Shown: in pieces, positions 26,602 through 35,401 of the stretch
How the letters are laid out: each line of letters opens with the position of its first letter
How positions within the stretch are numbered: position 1 is the first letter of the stretch
DNA from: Gammaproteobacteria bacterium
GTDB taxonomy: Bacteria; Pseudomonadota; Gammaproteobacteria; Burkholderiales; Nitrosomonadaceae
Direction: 5' to 3'
DNA: 56,958 nt
Assembly: GCA_030431985.1 (NCBI GenBank)
Contig: JAUIIB010000015.1
Location: forward strand, 1-56,958
The notes under the pieces: generated by a model
What the model was told of the DNA's origin: nothing
Seen by the model: only the letters and a program-made list of their open reading frames with translations
Database searches by the model: none
Program-made: the position numbers and the translations under genes

Positions 26602-27684
26602 ATGAGTAATACACAAAGTACTGGTATAGATTATTTACTAGATTTGAACGATCGGCATTCTCAGGCTTTTATTGATCTTTCGTCAGAAAGGCGCAGATAC
26701 AGAGGGGAACATCCAACAGAGATTGCTGCACTTAAATGTATGGATGGGAGGTTGCATTTGCCCGTCATTACACAAACTGCACTTGGAATTATCCAACCAT
26801 TCCGTAATCTGGGAGGTAAATTCGATTTAGGCTGGCCTTTTTTCCATACTATCATCGACCAATGGGTAAGGTATTCAATTACGCGTGGCCGACATTGTTT
26901 GGTTTTTGTGACTTACCATTATGCGCGTGGTGACACGCATCGCGGATGTCGTGGGTTTAACTACGACACATGTGCGGCTAAGGATGCTGCCATTAAACTG
27001 AAAGACCAGTTTATTCGCGTTTACGGAAAAGGCGCAGTAGTTCCTATTGTTTGTGGTATAGAGACTGATCTAGATGCGCTAGTTTTGCATGGTGAGGATG
27101 ATAATATAGTAGTCGATTTGGCCAAAATCAAACAAACTTCACAAATTGAACTGGAGGAGTTGCTATCCTCCCTGTATCCGAACATGCCAGAACGGATCGT
27201 GCGAGATATGATTCCGTTGGTGCGTGGTAATATCAGACATGTTGCAGAGATTCGTGCCTCTAATCGGCCGATTGCAGATGCTGAGCATAAAGAATGGGTT
27301 TTGGGTGTTGGGCGTGGATTTGATTGGTTGCACTTAATTAATACCGCATTTATAGTAGGGCCGTTCGATCCAACTCTTTCGGTCGCCATTGAAACTGCCG
27401 CTAAGCTATTGAAGGGAAATATTGATGAAGGCAGGATTGATCCCAATGGTGTAGTTTTATTAACCAATACTGCATTCCGGGACGAGGCGGGACCTGAATA
27501 CCACTTGGCGAGAGAAAAGGCATTATTTCTCAGCAAGTTTGCGCAGGATATAATCAAAGAGAAAGTTCCAGACTTGTTGCCGCATTTGCAGGTGCTGACG
27601 GGATTTACTGATATGGATACCCGAAAGTTTGAAACTATAGAACGATGTGATTCGGTACCGGTAAGTAAGAAAAAAAGTGCCTGA
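26602..27684 (+). CDS. Putative beta-carbonic-anhydrase-like zinc protein of the carbon cluster
   Basis: A 360-residue soluble protein. C46-M-D48-G-R50 (in ALKCMDGRLHLP) matches the CxDxR signature, and H113-R-G-C116 matches HxxC, together the complete zinc and dyad set of beta-carbonic anhydrases. The rest does not look like an ordinary short beta-type enzyme. It may belong to a diverged branch related to CsoSCA- or DabA-like folds. AAGGA lies 7 bases before the ATG. The 330-base gap from the preceding gene suggests its own promoter. A catalytic role in CO2/bicarbonate interconversion beside DabA is inferred from motif and neighbourhood. A hairpin terminator candidate follows. Confidence 0.72.
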   Translation: MSNTQSTGIDYLLDLNDRHSQAFIDLSSERRRYRGEHPTEIAALKCMDGRLHLPVITQTALGIIQPFRNLGGKFDLGWPFFHTIIDQWVRYSITRGRHCLVFVTYHYARGDTHRGCRGFNYDTCAAKDAAIKLKDQFIRVYGKGAVVPIVCGIETDLDALVLHGEDDNIVVDLAKIKQTSQIELEELLSSLYPNMPERIVRDMIPLVRGNIRHVAEIRASNRPIADAEHKEWVLGVGRGFDWLHLINTAFIVGPFDPTLSVAIETAAKLLKGNIDEGRIDPNGVVLLTNTAFRDEAGPEYHLAREKALFLSKFAQDIIKEKVPDLLPHLQVLTGFTDMDTRKFETIERCDSVPVSKKKSA

Positions 27685-27752
27685 CAAGACGGATCTATTT
27701 CTAGGGTACTATTCGCCTGCAGGGATGGTTGCTTGACATAAAAGGCGAAGAA

Positions 27753-27778
27753 ATACGAAGGAGTGATACGAAGGAATG
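27753..27778. repeat. Two tandem 13-bp repeats (ATACGAAGGARTG)
   Basis: ATACGAAGGAGTG is followed directly by ATACGAAGGAATG, with a single difference. It lies in the noncoding space after the carbonic-anhydrase-like gene. Purpose unknown. Confidence 0.85.
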
Positions 27779-27787
27779 TTAAGGAAA

Positions 27788-27838
27788 GGCAGCCTGAATT
27801 GTTAATAAGAACTCAGGCTTGCCTCGAGGTGATTTTTT
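27788..27838 (+). terminator. Probable intrinsic terminator between convergent genes
   Basis: GGCAGCCTGA pairs with TCAGGCTTGCC with a single bulge and a loop of about 15 bases. A GATTTTTTC run follows 8-15 bases later. It is well placed to end transcription of the carbon cluster before the minus-strand porin gene. Confidence 0.45.
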
Positions 27839-27885
27839 CAAAATTATCGTTCGGTCAAACGGTCGTCGGTAAGGCCTGTAAGGTT

Positions 27886-29319
27886 TTAGAACGTGACAGC
27901 CGCCCAGAACCAACCTTTTCTTGTGTCAGTAGACAAACTTTTTGCATCATAGTCCGCATACTTTAACCCCAGACTGACTTTTTTGATGAACGCTGGCAAT
28001 GACAATTGCTGGCCGCTGAAGTCGCGGGTAATACTGGCATTCCATTCATTACCAAAATTTGCCGTGCCTTTGACCGAATTGAAATCGTGATAAATAAGCT
28101 GTATCACGGTGTTGTCAATCCAAGGTCCAAAGCCGGCGGTCACATATTTGAGTTTTAGGTAGCGATCCTGGAGACCATCTTGAGGTGTGACAAGGAATTT
28201 ATCAGCCCAACCATTGTGCGCATGTAAGGTTGCCAGTGGCGTGCTGAAAGACTGCGTGCCGTTACTGCCCAGGGATTCGATACCCGCTTCAAAAGAAAGC
28301 GTTCTCCATGCAATGCCTGGTGCAACATGATAATAACTGAGCGAGAAGTCGTTCGGGTTGTTGCCCAGGTCGTGCTGTCGTGCACCTTCTATTTGGTAGA
28401 TCAGTTTAAAGTCATTGTTTAAAGGCAGATTACCAAAAAATCTCAGGCCATAGGTTTTGGTTGATATGGCCTCTGTTGCGAAGTTGTTATGTCTGTCGAA
28501 ATCAAGCCAGTAGGTATAAGCGACAAAAGTCTGGTTGGGGAGTACCTCATATTCAATTCTACCCAGGTGAATATCGCCTTTGAATTTGCCTTGCGGACTG
28601 TTATGTCCGAAGATTCTGTTGACTTGATAGAGGTAGCTGTAAAAGAATCTCAGGTTCTTGGCAAATTTAAGATCTCTGATTGTGTCGTTCTTGAACACAA
28701 CGCCATCATAGGTCTGGTCGTTTTGCCTCCAAGCGACAGTACCGATAAATCTCAGATTGTCCAGATTGATAGGTTGCCGTCCAAATTTGACGGCTGTATC
28801 CGGCAGCCCCGTCCATTTTAGCCAGAGTGCGTTTAATTCTGTGGTATGGGGATCGGCGACAACCGGAAACTGGCTTTTTCCATTAAGAGTGCTGTTATAT
28901 CGACTGGTACCAATCGTGCCGATATGATCTACTTCAACGGCACCCTGAAAATCTTTATAAACGCCGGAAACGTAACCTACTCTGGAACGAAATGTAGAAG
29001 CTGTAGCATCTTTAGAGAAACCGCTCTGATCGACATGCTCGTATCGATATTGCAAATTTCCATAGAATTTGCCGTCGAGAACGAAGTCAAGTGGATGATC
29101 TTGTTTGAACAATGTTTCCGCAGCAGCGGGCGGTTGTTCCGGTGTCAGGTAGCTTTTGATGCGATCGGTAGGAATAAATGTTTTTAGAGGAATGCCTGAC
29201 TTGATTTCGGGTGCATCTGTATAGTCACCGGCGTGACTATTTGGTGTAAAGAGTCCAATAAAGTATACGACCCCGAGTAGACTGAGTCGTAACCGATTCA
29301 ATAAATTTATTTTATTCAT
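27886..29319 (-). CDS. Second alginate-export-type outer-membrane porin
   Basis: The product, about 477 residues, has a clear signal peptide (NRLRLSLLGVVYFIGLFTPNSHAGD). A long beta-barrel follows with the R-S-R-V-G-Y-x-S-G block and KFGRQPINLDNLRFIG, typical of Alginate_exp-like porins, and it ends in phenylalanine (FWAAVTF). The ATG at 29319 has GGGGA 7 bases upstream; another ATG two codons earlier is too close to that site. It is divergent in sequence from the porin at 12810, and the two bracket the carbon cluster. Solute specificity is unknown. Confidence 0.75.
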   Translation of the reverse strand: MNKINLLNRLRLSLLGVVYFIGLFTPNSHAGDYTDAPEIKSGIPLKTFIPTDRIKSYLTPEQPPAAAETLFKQDHPLDFVLDGKFYGNLQYRYEHVDQSGFSKDATASTFRSRVGYVSGVYKDFQGAVEVDHIGTIGTSRYNSTLNGKSQFPVVADPHTTELNALWLKWTGLPDTAVKFGRQPINLDNLRFIGTVAWRQNDQTYDGVVFKNDTIRDLKFAKNLRFFYSYLYQVNRIFGHNSPQGKFKGDIHLGRIEYEVLPNQTFVAYTYWLDFDRHNNFATEAISTKTYGLRFFGNLPLNNDFKLIYQIEGARQHDLGNNPNDFSLSYYHVAPGIAWRTLSFEAGIESLGSNGTQSFSTPLATLHAHNGWADKFLVTPQDGLQDRYLKLKYVTAGFGPWIDNTVIQLIYHDFNSVKGTANFGNEWNASITRDFSGQQLSLPAFIKKVSLGLKYADYDAKSLSTDTRKGWFWAAVTF

Positions 29320-30093
29320 GAACATATCCCCTTGTTTATAAGTATTAGTCTGCTAAACACCTGATTCCTCGATAATAAGTTTTTATATATTATTGTTGTG
29401 ATTGATAAATGTAGCTGTTTTATTTGAGTCTCATATCACTTAAGTTTCGTAGTAATCAAATAATCGTACTTTACTTTATTTGTATTCAATTAGATTTGAG
29501 CCAATTTGAAGATTTTTTTAGGTTTTGTAAATTAACAGGTGGAGTTAAATTTACACGGACAATGATTGGCACTGGCACGTTATCATTTTTCTATATTTAA
29601 TAATAATTATCATCCGCAGAGACTGGGATGAATTATGAAGAGTTGATTGTTATCAATTGCTGCATAGCGTGTTGAGTTGATTACCTCACTAAAGCTTCTG
29701 CCATTGAATACAATTAGTATTTTACTGTCTGCTTTATTGGTTACCGTTTGTTACAAAGATTTGTGCTGGTTTTTTATCAGCGAGTATATCTTACTTTACA
29801 GAAAGAACTGGGAGTTTGCTGGGTATTTCATGATTACAATCAAATTACTAGCTAATTTAACAGACAGAGTTTTCGTGGCTGCAGAAACATACGCATTAAA
29901 ATAGAGCTATTCTTAGCACAGCGAGTTGTAAGTGATAACGGCTGCTGGCCAAAGGCAAAGGTATTGGTATTTTACCCACAATAATTAATAAAACCTCGAA
30001 TTATAGCAGAAGTAATTTAAGGATGGTGCGAATGGGGTACAGATTTAATCAGCCTAATTTATATTTGAATATGTTACTGTGTTAAACAGCGTT
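29320..30093. other. Long AT-rich intergenic region upstream of the porin
   Basis: About 770 bases without a supported gene. A near-perfect inverted repeat, GTAAATTAAC (29527-29536) and GTTAAATTTAC (29544-29554), could be an operator for the porin promoter. AATAATAATTATCATC (29599-29614) resembles half of a Fur box, weakly. The open frame at 29677-29904 uses a TTG start and is not convincing. Confidence 0.5.
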
Positions 30094-30258
30094 TTAGATA
30101 TGTCTTACACCTTTCTGTGACATATTGCCGTCGTTATCTATAAATGAAGCAATTTCTTTATCACGGTATTTGCCACGCACATTCCTAAATGTAAACAGGT
30201 TTGATTGTATTAGTGCAGTATCAACGTTAGTTGCTAGTTCGATCTGCGTCTGAATCAA
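30094..30258 (-). CDS. Possible 54-residue hypothetical protein
   Basis: A short frame from TTG 30258 to a TAA at 30094, just after the TerB-like gene. The C-terminal translation (NVRGKYRDKEIASFIDNDG) has protein-like composition and mixed charge. There is no ATG and no obvious ribosome-binding site. It could be a real small gene coupled to the TerB-like gene, or the decayed tail of a larger one. Confidence 0.27.
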   Translation of the reverse strand: MIQTQIELATNVDTALIQSNLFTFRNVRGKYRDKEIASFIDNDGNMSQKGVRHI

Positions 30259-30283
30259 TATGCATCAGTTCAAGTCTAGAATC

Positions 30284-30733
30284 TCATAATTTAGCGGCTT
30301 CTTTGGCAAGTATAATTTGTTTGTCGGTTAAATATAAAAGCGCAGCTATTTTTCGAATAATATGACGTTCGTGAGCATCAATCTTCCCATCAGCTAATGC
30401 AATTGCCCAGAGATCTTTAACGAGTTCGCAGCGTTGAGAATTATTCCAGGAGTCACATAATTGACGCGTAAAGTCCAGCAAGTCAATAGCTTCATCAGAA
30501 GTATTTTCGGCTAATGCAACTAATTCGGTTGTTTCTTCATGAGTTAAGTGAAACTGCCTGCGTAGTTGCTCAGCCATCTGCTGATTCTCAAATAAGTGAA
30601 TGTCATTATCCGATTTAATCACTTCAAACATCAATGTTGCGGCAGCCAATGCAATGTCGTGTGAGCTGGGTTTTTCTAATACATTGTTGTCAGTGAAATG
30701 ATCTTTTACAAATTGTTTAAGTGTATTTATCAT
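30284..30733 (-). CDS. TerB-like (COG4103-type) protein
   Basis: The product is about 149 residues and all-helical in character. Motifs SSHDIALAAATLMFEVIKSD and LWAIALADGKIDAHERHIIRKIA match the TerB/tellurite-resistance-B-like fold, with the acidic residues (D, E, D-x-x-x-H-E) that bind metal in that family. Proteins of this group are soluble and of unclear function. An upstream in-frame start would add 29 residues; the ATG at 30733 leaves the conserved TerB core nearly at the N terminus. It stands alone with no other ter genes, so tellurite resistance should not be assumed. Confidence 0.78.
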   Translation of the reverse strand: MINTLKQFVKDHFTDNNVLEKPSSHDIALAAATLMFEVIKSDNDIHLFENQQMAEQLRRQFHLTHEETTELVALAENTSDEAIDLLDFTRQLCDSWNNSQRCELVKDLWAIALADGKIDAHERHIIRKIAALLYLTDKQIILAKEAAKL

Positions 30734-31279
30734 GATGAAATTTAGTAACTCCTGTTGCCTAATTTTATATGTCGGGTTAGCAAATAGATGTTTTGTGAAC
30801 TTGGTATTCAATTTCACCACACCGTTTTCAACATAAATGGCCTGAGTAATATCCTGCCCATATGGGGCAAATCATTTCACTTAAATTGTAAAATCAGAGC
30901 ATTTTTCCTTTTTTCAACCTTTTTATCTGACCTGACATTTTTTGTCATTGGCTACAATACTATGCCTGAATCTGGGTCGGTTGAAACAATCTTTTATTAT
31001 AGATAAATGTTAAGAAACAGTACGATAAGGACTATCAGGTTAAAAGAAAATTCAGTTTTTTTTGCGTTGATATATCAGCAAAGCGTCTTTGTTGTTAGGT
31101 ATGAACATAACATAATCGATCGCCGGTATGGAATTTTCAGGCCAGAGACTTCTTGCCATCGATAAGTGTATCTGTCAATGTTTCCCCGCAGCAATTTGTG
31201 CTTGGCAAAACGAGGCGTTTAAAACCAACCAACTGTTGCTCTTTAGATTTTTAAGGTTTAAGCGGCTCTAAGTCCGATA
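30734..31279. other. Noncoding gap before the tRNA gene
   Basis: About 550 bases with no convincing gene. A TGACA-TTTTT-TGTCA palindrome near 30926-30942 is followed by TACAAT, which could be a plus-strand promoter, but no gene follows it. Confidence 0.5.
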
Positions 31280-31355
31280 TGGTGCCGGCACCAAGAATCG
31301 AACTCGGGACCTTCTGATTACAAATCAGCTGCTCTACCATCTGAGCTATGCCGGC
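31280..31355 (-). tRNA. tRNA-Thr (anticodon UGU)
   Basis: The minus strand begins GCCGGCATAGCTCAG and ends TGCCGGC-A-CCA, giving a perfect 7-bp acceptor stem and an encoded CCA. The anticodon arm CTGATTTGTAATCAG places TGT in the loop. The T arm contains GGTTCGATTC-type sequence (GAGTTCGATTC). Length is 76 with CCA. It reads threonine ACA codons (and ACG by wobble). It lies just downstream of sspB on the same strand. Confidence 0.96.
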
Positions 31356-31382
31356 AATTGGAAATATAGAATTATGAGGGGG

Positions 31383-31814
31383 CTATTTTATCAAACGTAG
31401 GGTGGTTTTGTCTTTTCTGGTTTGCTTTTCTTTGTCTAAGCGAACAGAATCTTCTGTTTTATTATCGTTGTTTGTTTTTTGGTGGACTTTTTCGTTTTCC
31501 ACAAATGTTTCAGGGAATGCCAAGCCTTGGTTTACTTCCCTTGCGAAAATTCCCTTAACACTATCTGTTGGAAAATCTATTTCTCGAGCAATGCCTTCAA
31601 ATCTGGCTGAGAAGCTGATTATATCATTACCAATAACCAGATTGTGTACTGCATTAGGGTGAATGTTAAAGATAATTTCGCCATTGCTGATGCTGTTACT
31701 TGGTAAATTCATTTCGTTATTTACTTTGACAGACACGAGCGGCGTATATCCACAGTCACTACACCATTCATAGATGGCGCGTATCAGGTAAGGCTTTGTT
31801 GAAGGCAGGTTCAT
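31383..31814 (-). CDS. sspB: SspB, ClpXP specificity-enhancing factor
   Basis: SspB delivers ssrA-tagged proteins to the ClpXP protease. The 143-residue product begins STKPYLIRAIYEWCSDCGYTP, a clear SspB opening, and contains GEIIFNIHPNAVHNLVIGND and FSARFEG in the substrate-binding domain. A flexible charged linker leads to the C-terminal ClpX-binding tail (KTTLRLIK), whose L-R-x-I/V-K form is the known ClpX contact motif. It overlaps sspA by 4 bases (ATGA). Confidence 0.93.
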   Translation of the reverse strand: MNLPSTKPYLIRAIYEWCSDCGYTPLVSVKVNNEMNLPSNSISNGEIIFNIHPNAVHNLVIGNDIISFSARFEGIAREIDFPTDSVKGIFAREVNQGLAFPETFVENEKVHQKTNNDNKTEDSVRLDKEKQTRKDKTTLRLIK

Positions 31815-32410
31815 TTGCGCATTACTTTTTCAGATGCGGATAGTGCATCGATAAAAAGCGGTCTGCTAAATAAACGCTCAGAGTATTTTAATAGGGACGC
31901 AGCCTGTTTTGGCAATTTAATTCCATAATGCTCAAGTCGCCATAATAACGGTGCAATTGCAACGTCTAGCATGGAGAATTCGTCACCGAGCATGTATTTT
32001 TGTTTTTCAAAAATTGGGGAGATGATCGTCAGGTTCTCCGAAATTGCTATACGGGCTTTGTCTGCTGCCTTAGTATCAGACCCTTCGATCGCATCGATGT
32101 GGCAAAACAACTCCTGTTCAAAACGATATAACAGTAATCTGGCGCGTGCGCGCATGACTGGATCTGCAGGCATGAGTTGTGGATGCGGGAACCGGTCATC
32201 AATATATTCATTGATGATATTCGATTCGTAAAGCACCAAATCCCGTTCAACAAGAATCGGCGCTTTTCCATACGGGCTCATAACTGCAAGGTCTTCCGGT
32301 TTGTTATTCGGATCAACGTCAATAACCTCGAAGTCCATATCTTTTTCGTGTAAAACGATACGGCAGCGATGGCTATAAGGGCACGTAATCGTTGAATATA
32401 AGGTCATCAT
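31811..32410 (-). CDS. sspA: Stringent starvation protein A
   Basis: A glutathione-S-transferase-fold protein that binds RNA polymerase and affects stress-related transcription. The product, about 199 residues, begins MMTLYSTITCPYSHRCRIVL, followed by GKAPILVERDLVLYES and a C-terminal helical domain, as in SspA. A longer frame reaches into petC's intergenic end, but the extra N-terminal residues are unlike SspA; two ATGs (32410, 32407) are possible. sspA-sspB downstream of petABC is a common arrangement in beta- and gammaproteobacteria. Confidence 0.92.
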   Translation of the reverse strand: MMTLYSTITCPYSHRCRIVLHEKDMDFEVIDVDPNNKPEDLAVMSPYGKAPILVERDLVLYESNIINEYIDDRFPHPQLMPADPVMRARARLLLYRFEQELFCHIDAIEGSDTKAADKARIAISENLTIISPIFEKQKYMLGDEFSMLDVAIAPLLWRLEHYGIKLPKQAASLLKYSERLFSRPLFIDALSASEKVMRK

Positions 32411-32455
32411 AGCTATATTTTCTCTTAATTTTTTTAGATATGAAAAGCTTATCAA

Positions 32456-33181
32456 TCAATGTATGTCTTTCCAGTATTCCTGGTATAACACATAGGTTAG
32501 TCCGAGCATTCCAAGGAGAAAAACGATAACTATAATCCCCAATTGTTTTCGGTCATTTGCGGCAGGCTCGCTTAGATAAACTAGATAATTGACCAAATCG
32601 GCAACAAATTGGTCATATTCTGATGGCGTCATTGTGCCGGGTTCTGCTAATTTTAGGCTTTTAACTTCTTTGTTATCAACAGTTTTAACGACGAGCTTTT
32701 GTTCGCCTTGAAGCTTATAAAGCACGTGTGGCATGGCTGCACGATCAAAAACTAAATTATTCCAACCGGGAACAGTTGATTCATCACGGTAGAAAGCGCG
32801 TAAATAGGTATACAGCCAGTCTGCTCCTCTAGAGCGTGCGATGACGGATAAATCCGGCGGTATCACCCCGAACCATTCCTCTCCTTCTTTTTTACGCATT
32901 GCGCTCAACATTAAATCTCCAGCTTTTTGACCTGTTAGAATTAATTTTTCCAGTACTTCAGCCTCATTATCAAGGCCAATATCTCTGTGGCGGTTATATC
33001 GCATAAAGCTTGCGCCATGGCAGGTTAGGCAATAATGTACAAATGTTTCGGCCCCACGTTGTAGTGCTTCATAATCCGTTTGATTGATAGGTGCTTTGTC
33101 CAATGGCATACCCGGTTCAGCAGCAAATATAATTAATGGCGCCCAGCATAAGGCAAACAGAAGAATTTTAAATTTTTTCAT
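32456..33181 (-). CDS. petC: Ubiquinol-cytochrome c reductase, cytochrome c1
   Basis: The c-type heme subunit of the bc1 complex. The 241-residue product has a signal peptide (KILLFALCWAPLIIFAA), a heme-binding CLTCHGASF motif (CxxCH, near residue 52) and an axial-methionine region toward the C terminus. One transmembrane anchor (GIIVIVFLLGMLGLTYVLY) and a short basic tail complete it. It overlaps petB by 4 bases (ATGA). It transfers electrons from the Rieske protein to soluble cytochrome c. Confidence 0.95.
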   Translation of the reverse strand: MKKFKILLFALCWAPLIIFAAEPGMPLDKAPINQTDYEALQRGAETFVHYCLTCHGASFMRYNRHRDIGLDNEAEVLEKLILTGQKAGDLMLSAMRKKEGEEWFGVIPPDLSVIARSRGADWLYTYLRAFYRDESTVPGWNNLVFDRAAMPHVLYKLQGEQKLVVKTVDNKEVKSLKLAEPGTMTPSEYDQFVADLVNYLVYLSEPAANDRKQLGIIVIVFLLGMLGLTYVLYQEYWKDIH

Positions 33182-34422
33182 TTGGTTACCCTTTTAGGCT
33201 CAGGTTTTGTTTTATCTATTTTGCTATACCATGGCATTAGAACAAAGAATGCAAAATATACAACCGTAAAGATCTGTGCCAATAAAGTGAGTGTTGGTGT
33301 TGGGGATTGTGTGCCCAGCCATCCTAAAACAAAAAAGCTAATGACGAAAAGTGTCAGCGCAGTTTTAAAAATAGGTCCTTTGTAACGGATAGACTTGACA
33401 GGGCTCCTATCCAGCCACGGTAGGAAGCAAAACACAGCTACCCCAGCAACCATCAAAAATACACCCCACAATTTAGCATCAATCCAAAGGAAATTAATGG
33501 TTACTGCGCGCAGCATTGAATAGTATGGCGTGAAATACCAGACCGGAGCGATATGGTCGGGTGTCTTAAGTGTGTCAGCTGGAATGAAATTATTATCTTC
33601 GAGAAAGTAGCCCCCCATCTCTGGTGCAAAGAAAATAATGCCACAGAATACGATGAGAAAGGCTATAACACCAAAAATATCTTTGACGGTGTAATAGGGA
33701 TGAAACGGAATACCGTCAACCGGAATTTTTGTCTGTGGGTTTTTATTTTCTTTGATTTCAATGCCATCAGGGTTATTTGAGCCGACTTCGTGCAGTGCGA
33801 TAATATGTACAAAGACCAGAACTACAATTAAAACGGGCAGTGTGACAACATGATAAGCAAAGAAACGATTCAATGCGGCATCTGAGAGCATGAAATCACC
33901 TAAAATCCAGTTATGCAGCGTTTCTCCAATGAATGGAATTGCTTCAAACATGCTTACAATTACCTGTGCACCCCAGTATGACATTTGTCCCCAAGGCAAT
34001 ATATAGCCGGTGAACGCTAGACTCATTAGTACAAAAAATATCGCCATACCAATCAACCATAGTAATTCGCGTGGTTTACGATAAGAGCCGTACATCATCC
34101 CACGAAACATATGCAGATAAACGACTACAAAAAACATTGAGGCGCCTGTTGAATGCATGTAGCGAATTAGCCACCCAAAATCAACATCACGCATGATGTA
34201 TTCGACCGAAGCAAATGCAAGGTCCGCGTCCGGTTTGTAGCTCATAGTAAGAAAAATTCCAGTAAGTAGCTGGTTTACAAGTACTAATAAAGCTAATGAG
34301 CCGAAGAAATACCAGAAGTTGAAATTTTTCGGGGCATAATATTCTGTAAAATGCGCTTTCCAAGTAGAGGCCAAAGGAAAACGTTTGTCTATCCAATTAA
34401 GAAAAGTATTTTGCTTGTCCAT
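33178..34422 (-). CDS. petB: Ubiquinol-cytochrome c reductase, cytochrome b
   Basis: A 414-residue full-length cytochrome b with eight helices. It keeps the paired heme-b histidines (RYMHSTGASMFFVVVYLHMFRG and FFAYHVVTLPVLIVVLVFVHI), the quinol-oxidation segment GYILPWGQMSYWGAQV, and the PEW-equivalent loop, seen here as PDHIAPVWYFTPYYSML. Both b hemes and the quinone sites are predicted functional. It lies between petA (adjacent, no gap) and petC (4-base overlap), so the three are one transcript. Confidence 0.96.
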   Translation of the reverse strand: MDKQNTFLNWIDKRFPLASTWKAHFTEYYAPKNFNFWYFFGSLALLVLVNQLLTGIFLTMSYKPDADLAFASVEYIMRDVDFGWLIRYMHSTGASMFFVVVYLHMFRGMMYGSYRKPRELLWLIGMAIFFVLMSLAFTGYILPWGQMSYWGAQVIVSMFEAIPFIGETLHNWILGDFMLSDAALNRFFAYHVVTLPVLIVVLVFVHIIALHEVGSNNPDGIEIKENKNPQTKIPVDGIPFHPYYTVKDIFGVIAFLIVFCGIIFFAPEMGGYFLEDNNFIPADTLKTPDHIAPVWYFTPYYSMLRAVTINFLWIDAKLWGVFLMVAGVAVFCFLPWLDRSPVKSIRYKGPIFKTALTLFVISFFVLGWLGTQSPTPTLTLLAQIFTVVYFAFFVLMPWYSKIDKTKPEPKRVTK

Positions 34423-35031
34423 TTATGCTGATTCCTTGCTTTCTGCCCCTATTAAGAGGATATTATCACTTAAATAAACATGAGGCGGTACCGACAGGTT
34501 GGTGGGTGCGGGAACGTTCTTGTATACGCGTCCTGCCAAGTCGAATTTAGAACCATGGCAAGGACAGAAAAAACCACCCAACCAATCAGGCCCTAAGTCT
34601 TCAGGCGCAACATCTTTCCTGAATACCGGAGAACATCCCAGATGTGTGCAAACACCTTCAACTACAAGTATTTCCGGTTTAATTGAACGTGTTTCGTTTT
34701 GGGCATAATCCGGCTGCTGGTTTTTTTCTGAATTTGGGTCAGCCAGTTGGGACTCAAGTTTTTTAAGAGTTTCCAGCATTTGTGGTGTACGATCGAGTAT
34801 CCATACTACTCGGCCACGCCATTCAACCATAAGCAACATGCCAGGCTCAAGTTTGGAGATGTCAACTTCAACTGGTGCGCCGGCAGCTTTGGCCCGCTCG
34901 CTTGGCATCATGCTTAAAATAAAGGGAGTTGCTATTGCTGCGCTGGCAACTCCTCCTGCAACAGAAGTCGCAGCAACCAAAAACTTTCTTCTCTTGCTCA
35001 TCTCGTTATTAATGCTGAAACTATCTGCCAT
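34423..35031 (-). CDS. petA: Ubiquinol-cytochrome c reductase, Rieske iron-sulfur subunit
   Basis: The 202-residue product has a Tat-type N terminus (KRRKFLVAATSVAGGVASAAIATP) with one membrane anchor. Its [2Fe-2S] cluster ligands are CTHLGCSP and CPCHGSKFD, each with the extra disulfide cysteine. The first of three pet genes, it is exported folded through Tat. A candidate promoter lies about 210 bases upstream (TGGTATAAT on the minus strand). Confidence 0.96.
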   Translation of the reverse strand: MADSFSINNEMSKRRKFLVAATSVAGGVASAAIATPFILSMMPSERAKAAGAPVEVDISKLEPGMLLMVEWRGRVVWILDRTPQMLETLKKLESQLADPNSEKNQQPDYAQNETRSIKPEILVVEGVCTHLGCSPVFRKDVAPEDLGPDWLGGFFCPCHGSKFDLAGRVYKNVPAPTNLSVPPHVYLSDNILLIGAESKESA

Positions 35032-35401
35032 ATCTTAAAATTCCATCAATTAATTTTGCATGCATTGTCAATTATCTGAAAAGCCGTAAAAATATATACC
35101 ACTTCACTTGTTTTCTATGGGGGATTTTCAATAAGTTATTCTTGGGAATGCATTTACAGACATTCACAGTTTATTGTTTGTTTCATAGACTTGTGCAGCC
35201 TAGAACCCTGTTAAAAGTGCCCATAAAGTAAATTTTGCATTATACCATAGTCATGACAGGGAAATACAGCCATGATGGGTGATGCAAAACGTTGACTTGC
35301 GCCAAAATTATGGAAATCTGTTAAAAAAACAGACTGAAAGATTGTACTCAGTTATTTAAAGTCTAAACAGGTATGTTGTAGATTCGATACAGAAAGATCG
35401 A
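35032..35401. promoter_or_regulatory. petABC upstream region with extended -10 promoter candidate
   Basis: On the minus strand TGGTATAAT (about 35247-35239) is a consensus extended -10 element; no good -35 is seen, which is normal for such promoters. It would give a leader of about 200 bases for petA. No gene lies between petA and secA. Confidence 0.45.

Noticed and set aside
29677..29904. 75-residue hydrophobic frame upstream of the second porin
   Set aside because: TTG start without ribosome-binding site in very AT-rich DNA; hydrophobicity is expected there by chance.
30788..31006. 72-residue frame in the gap before tRNA-Thr
   Set aside because: Starts inside the upstream edge of the TerB-like region and shows no recognisable motif or start signal.
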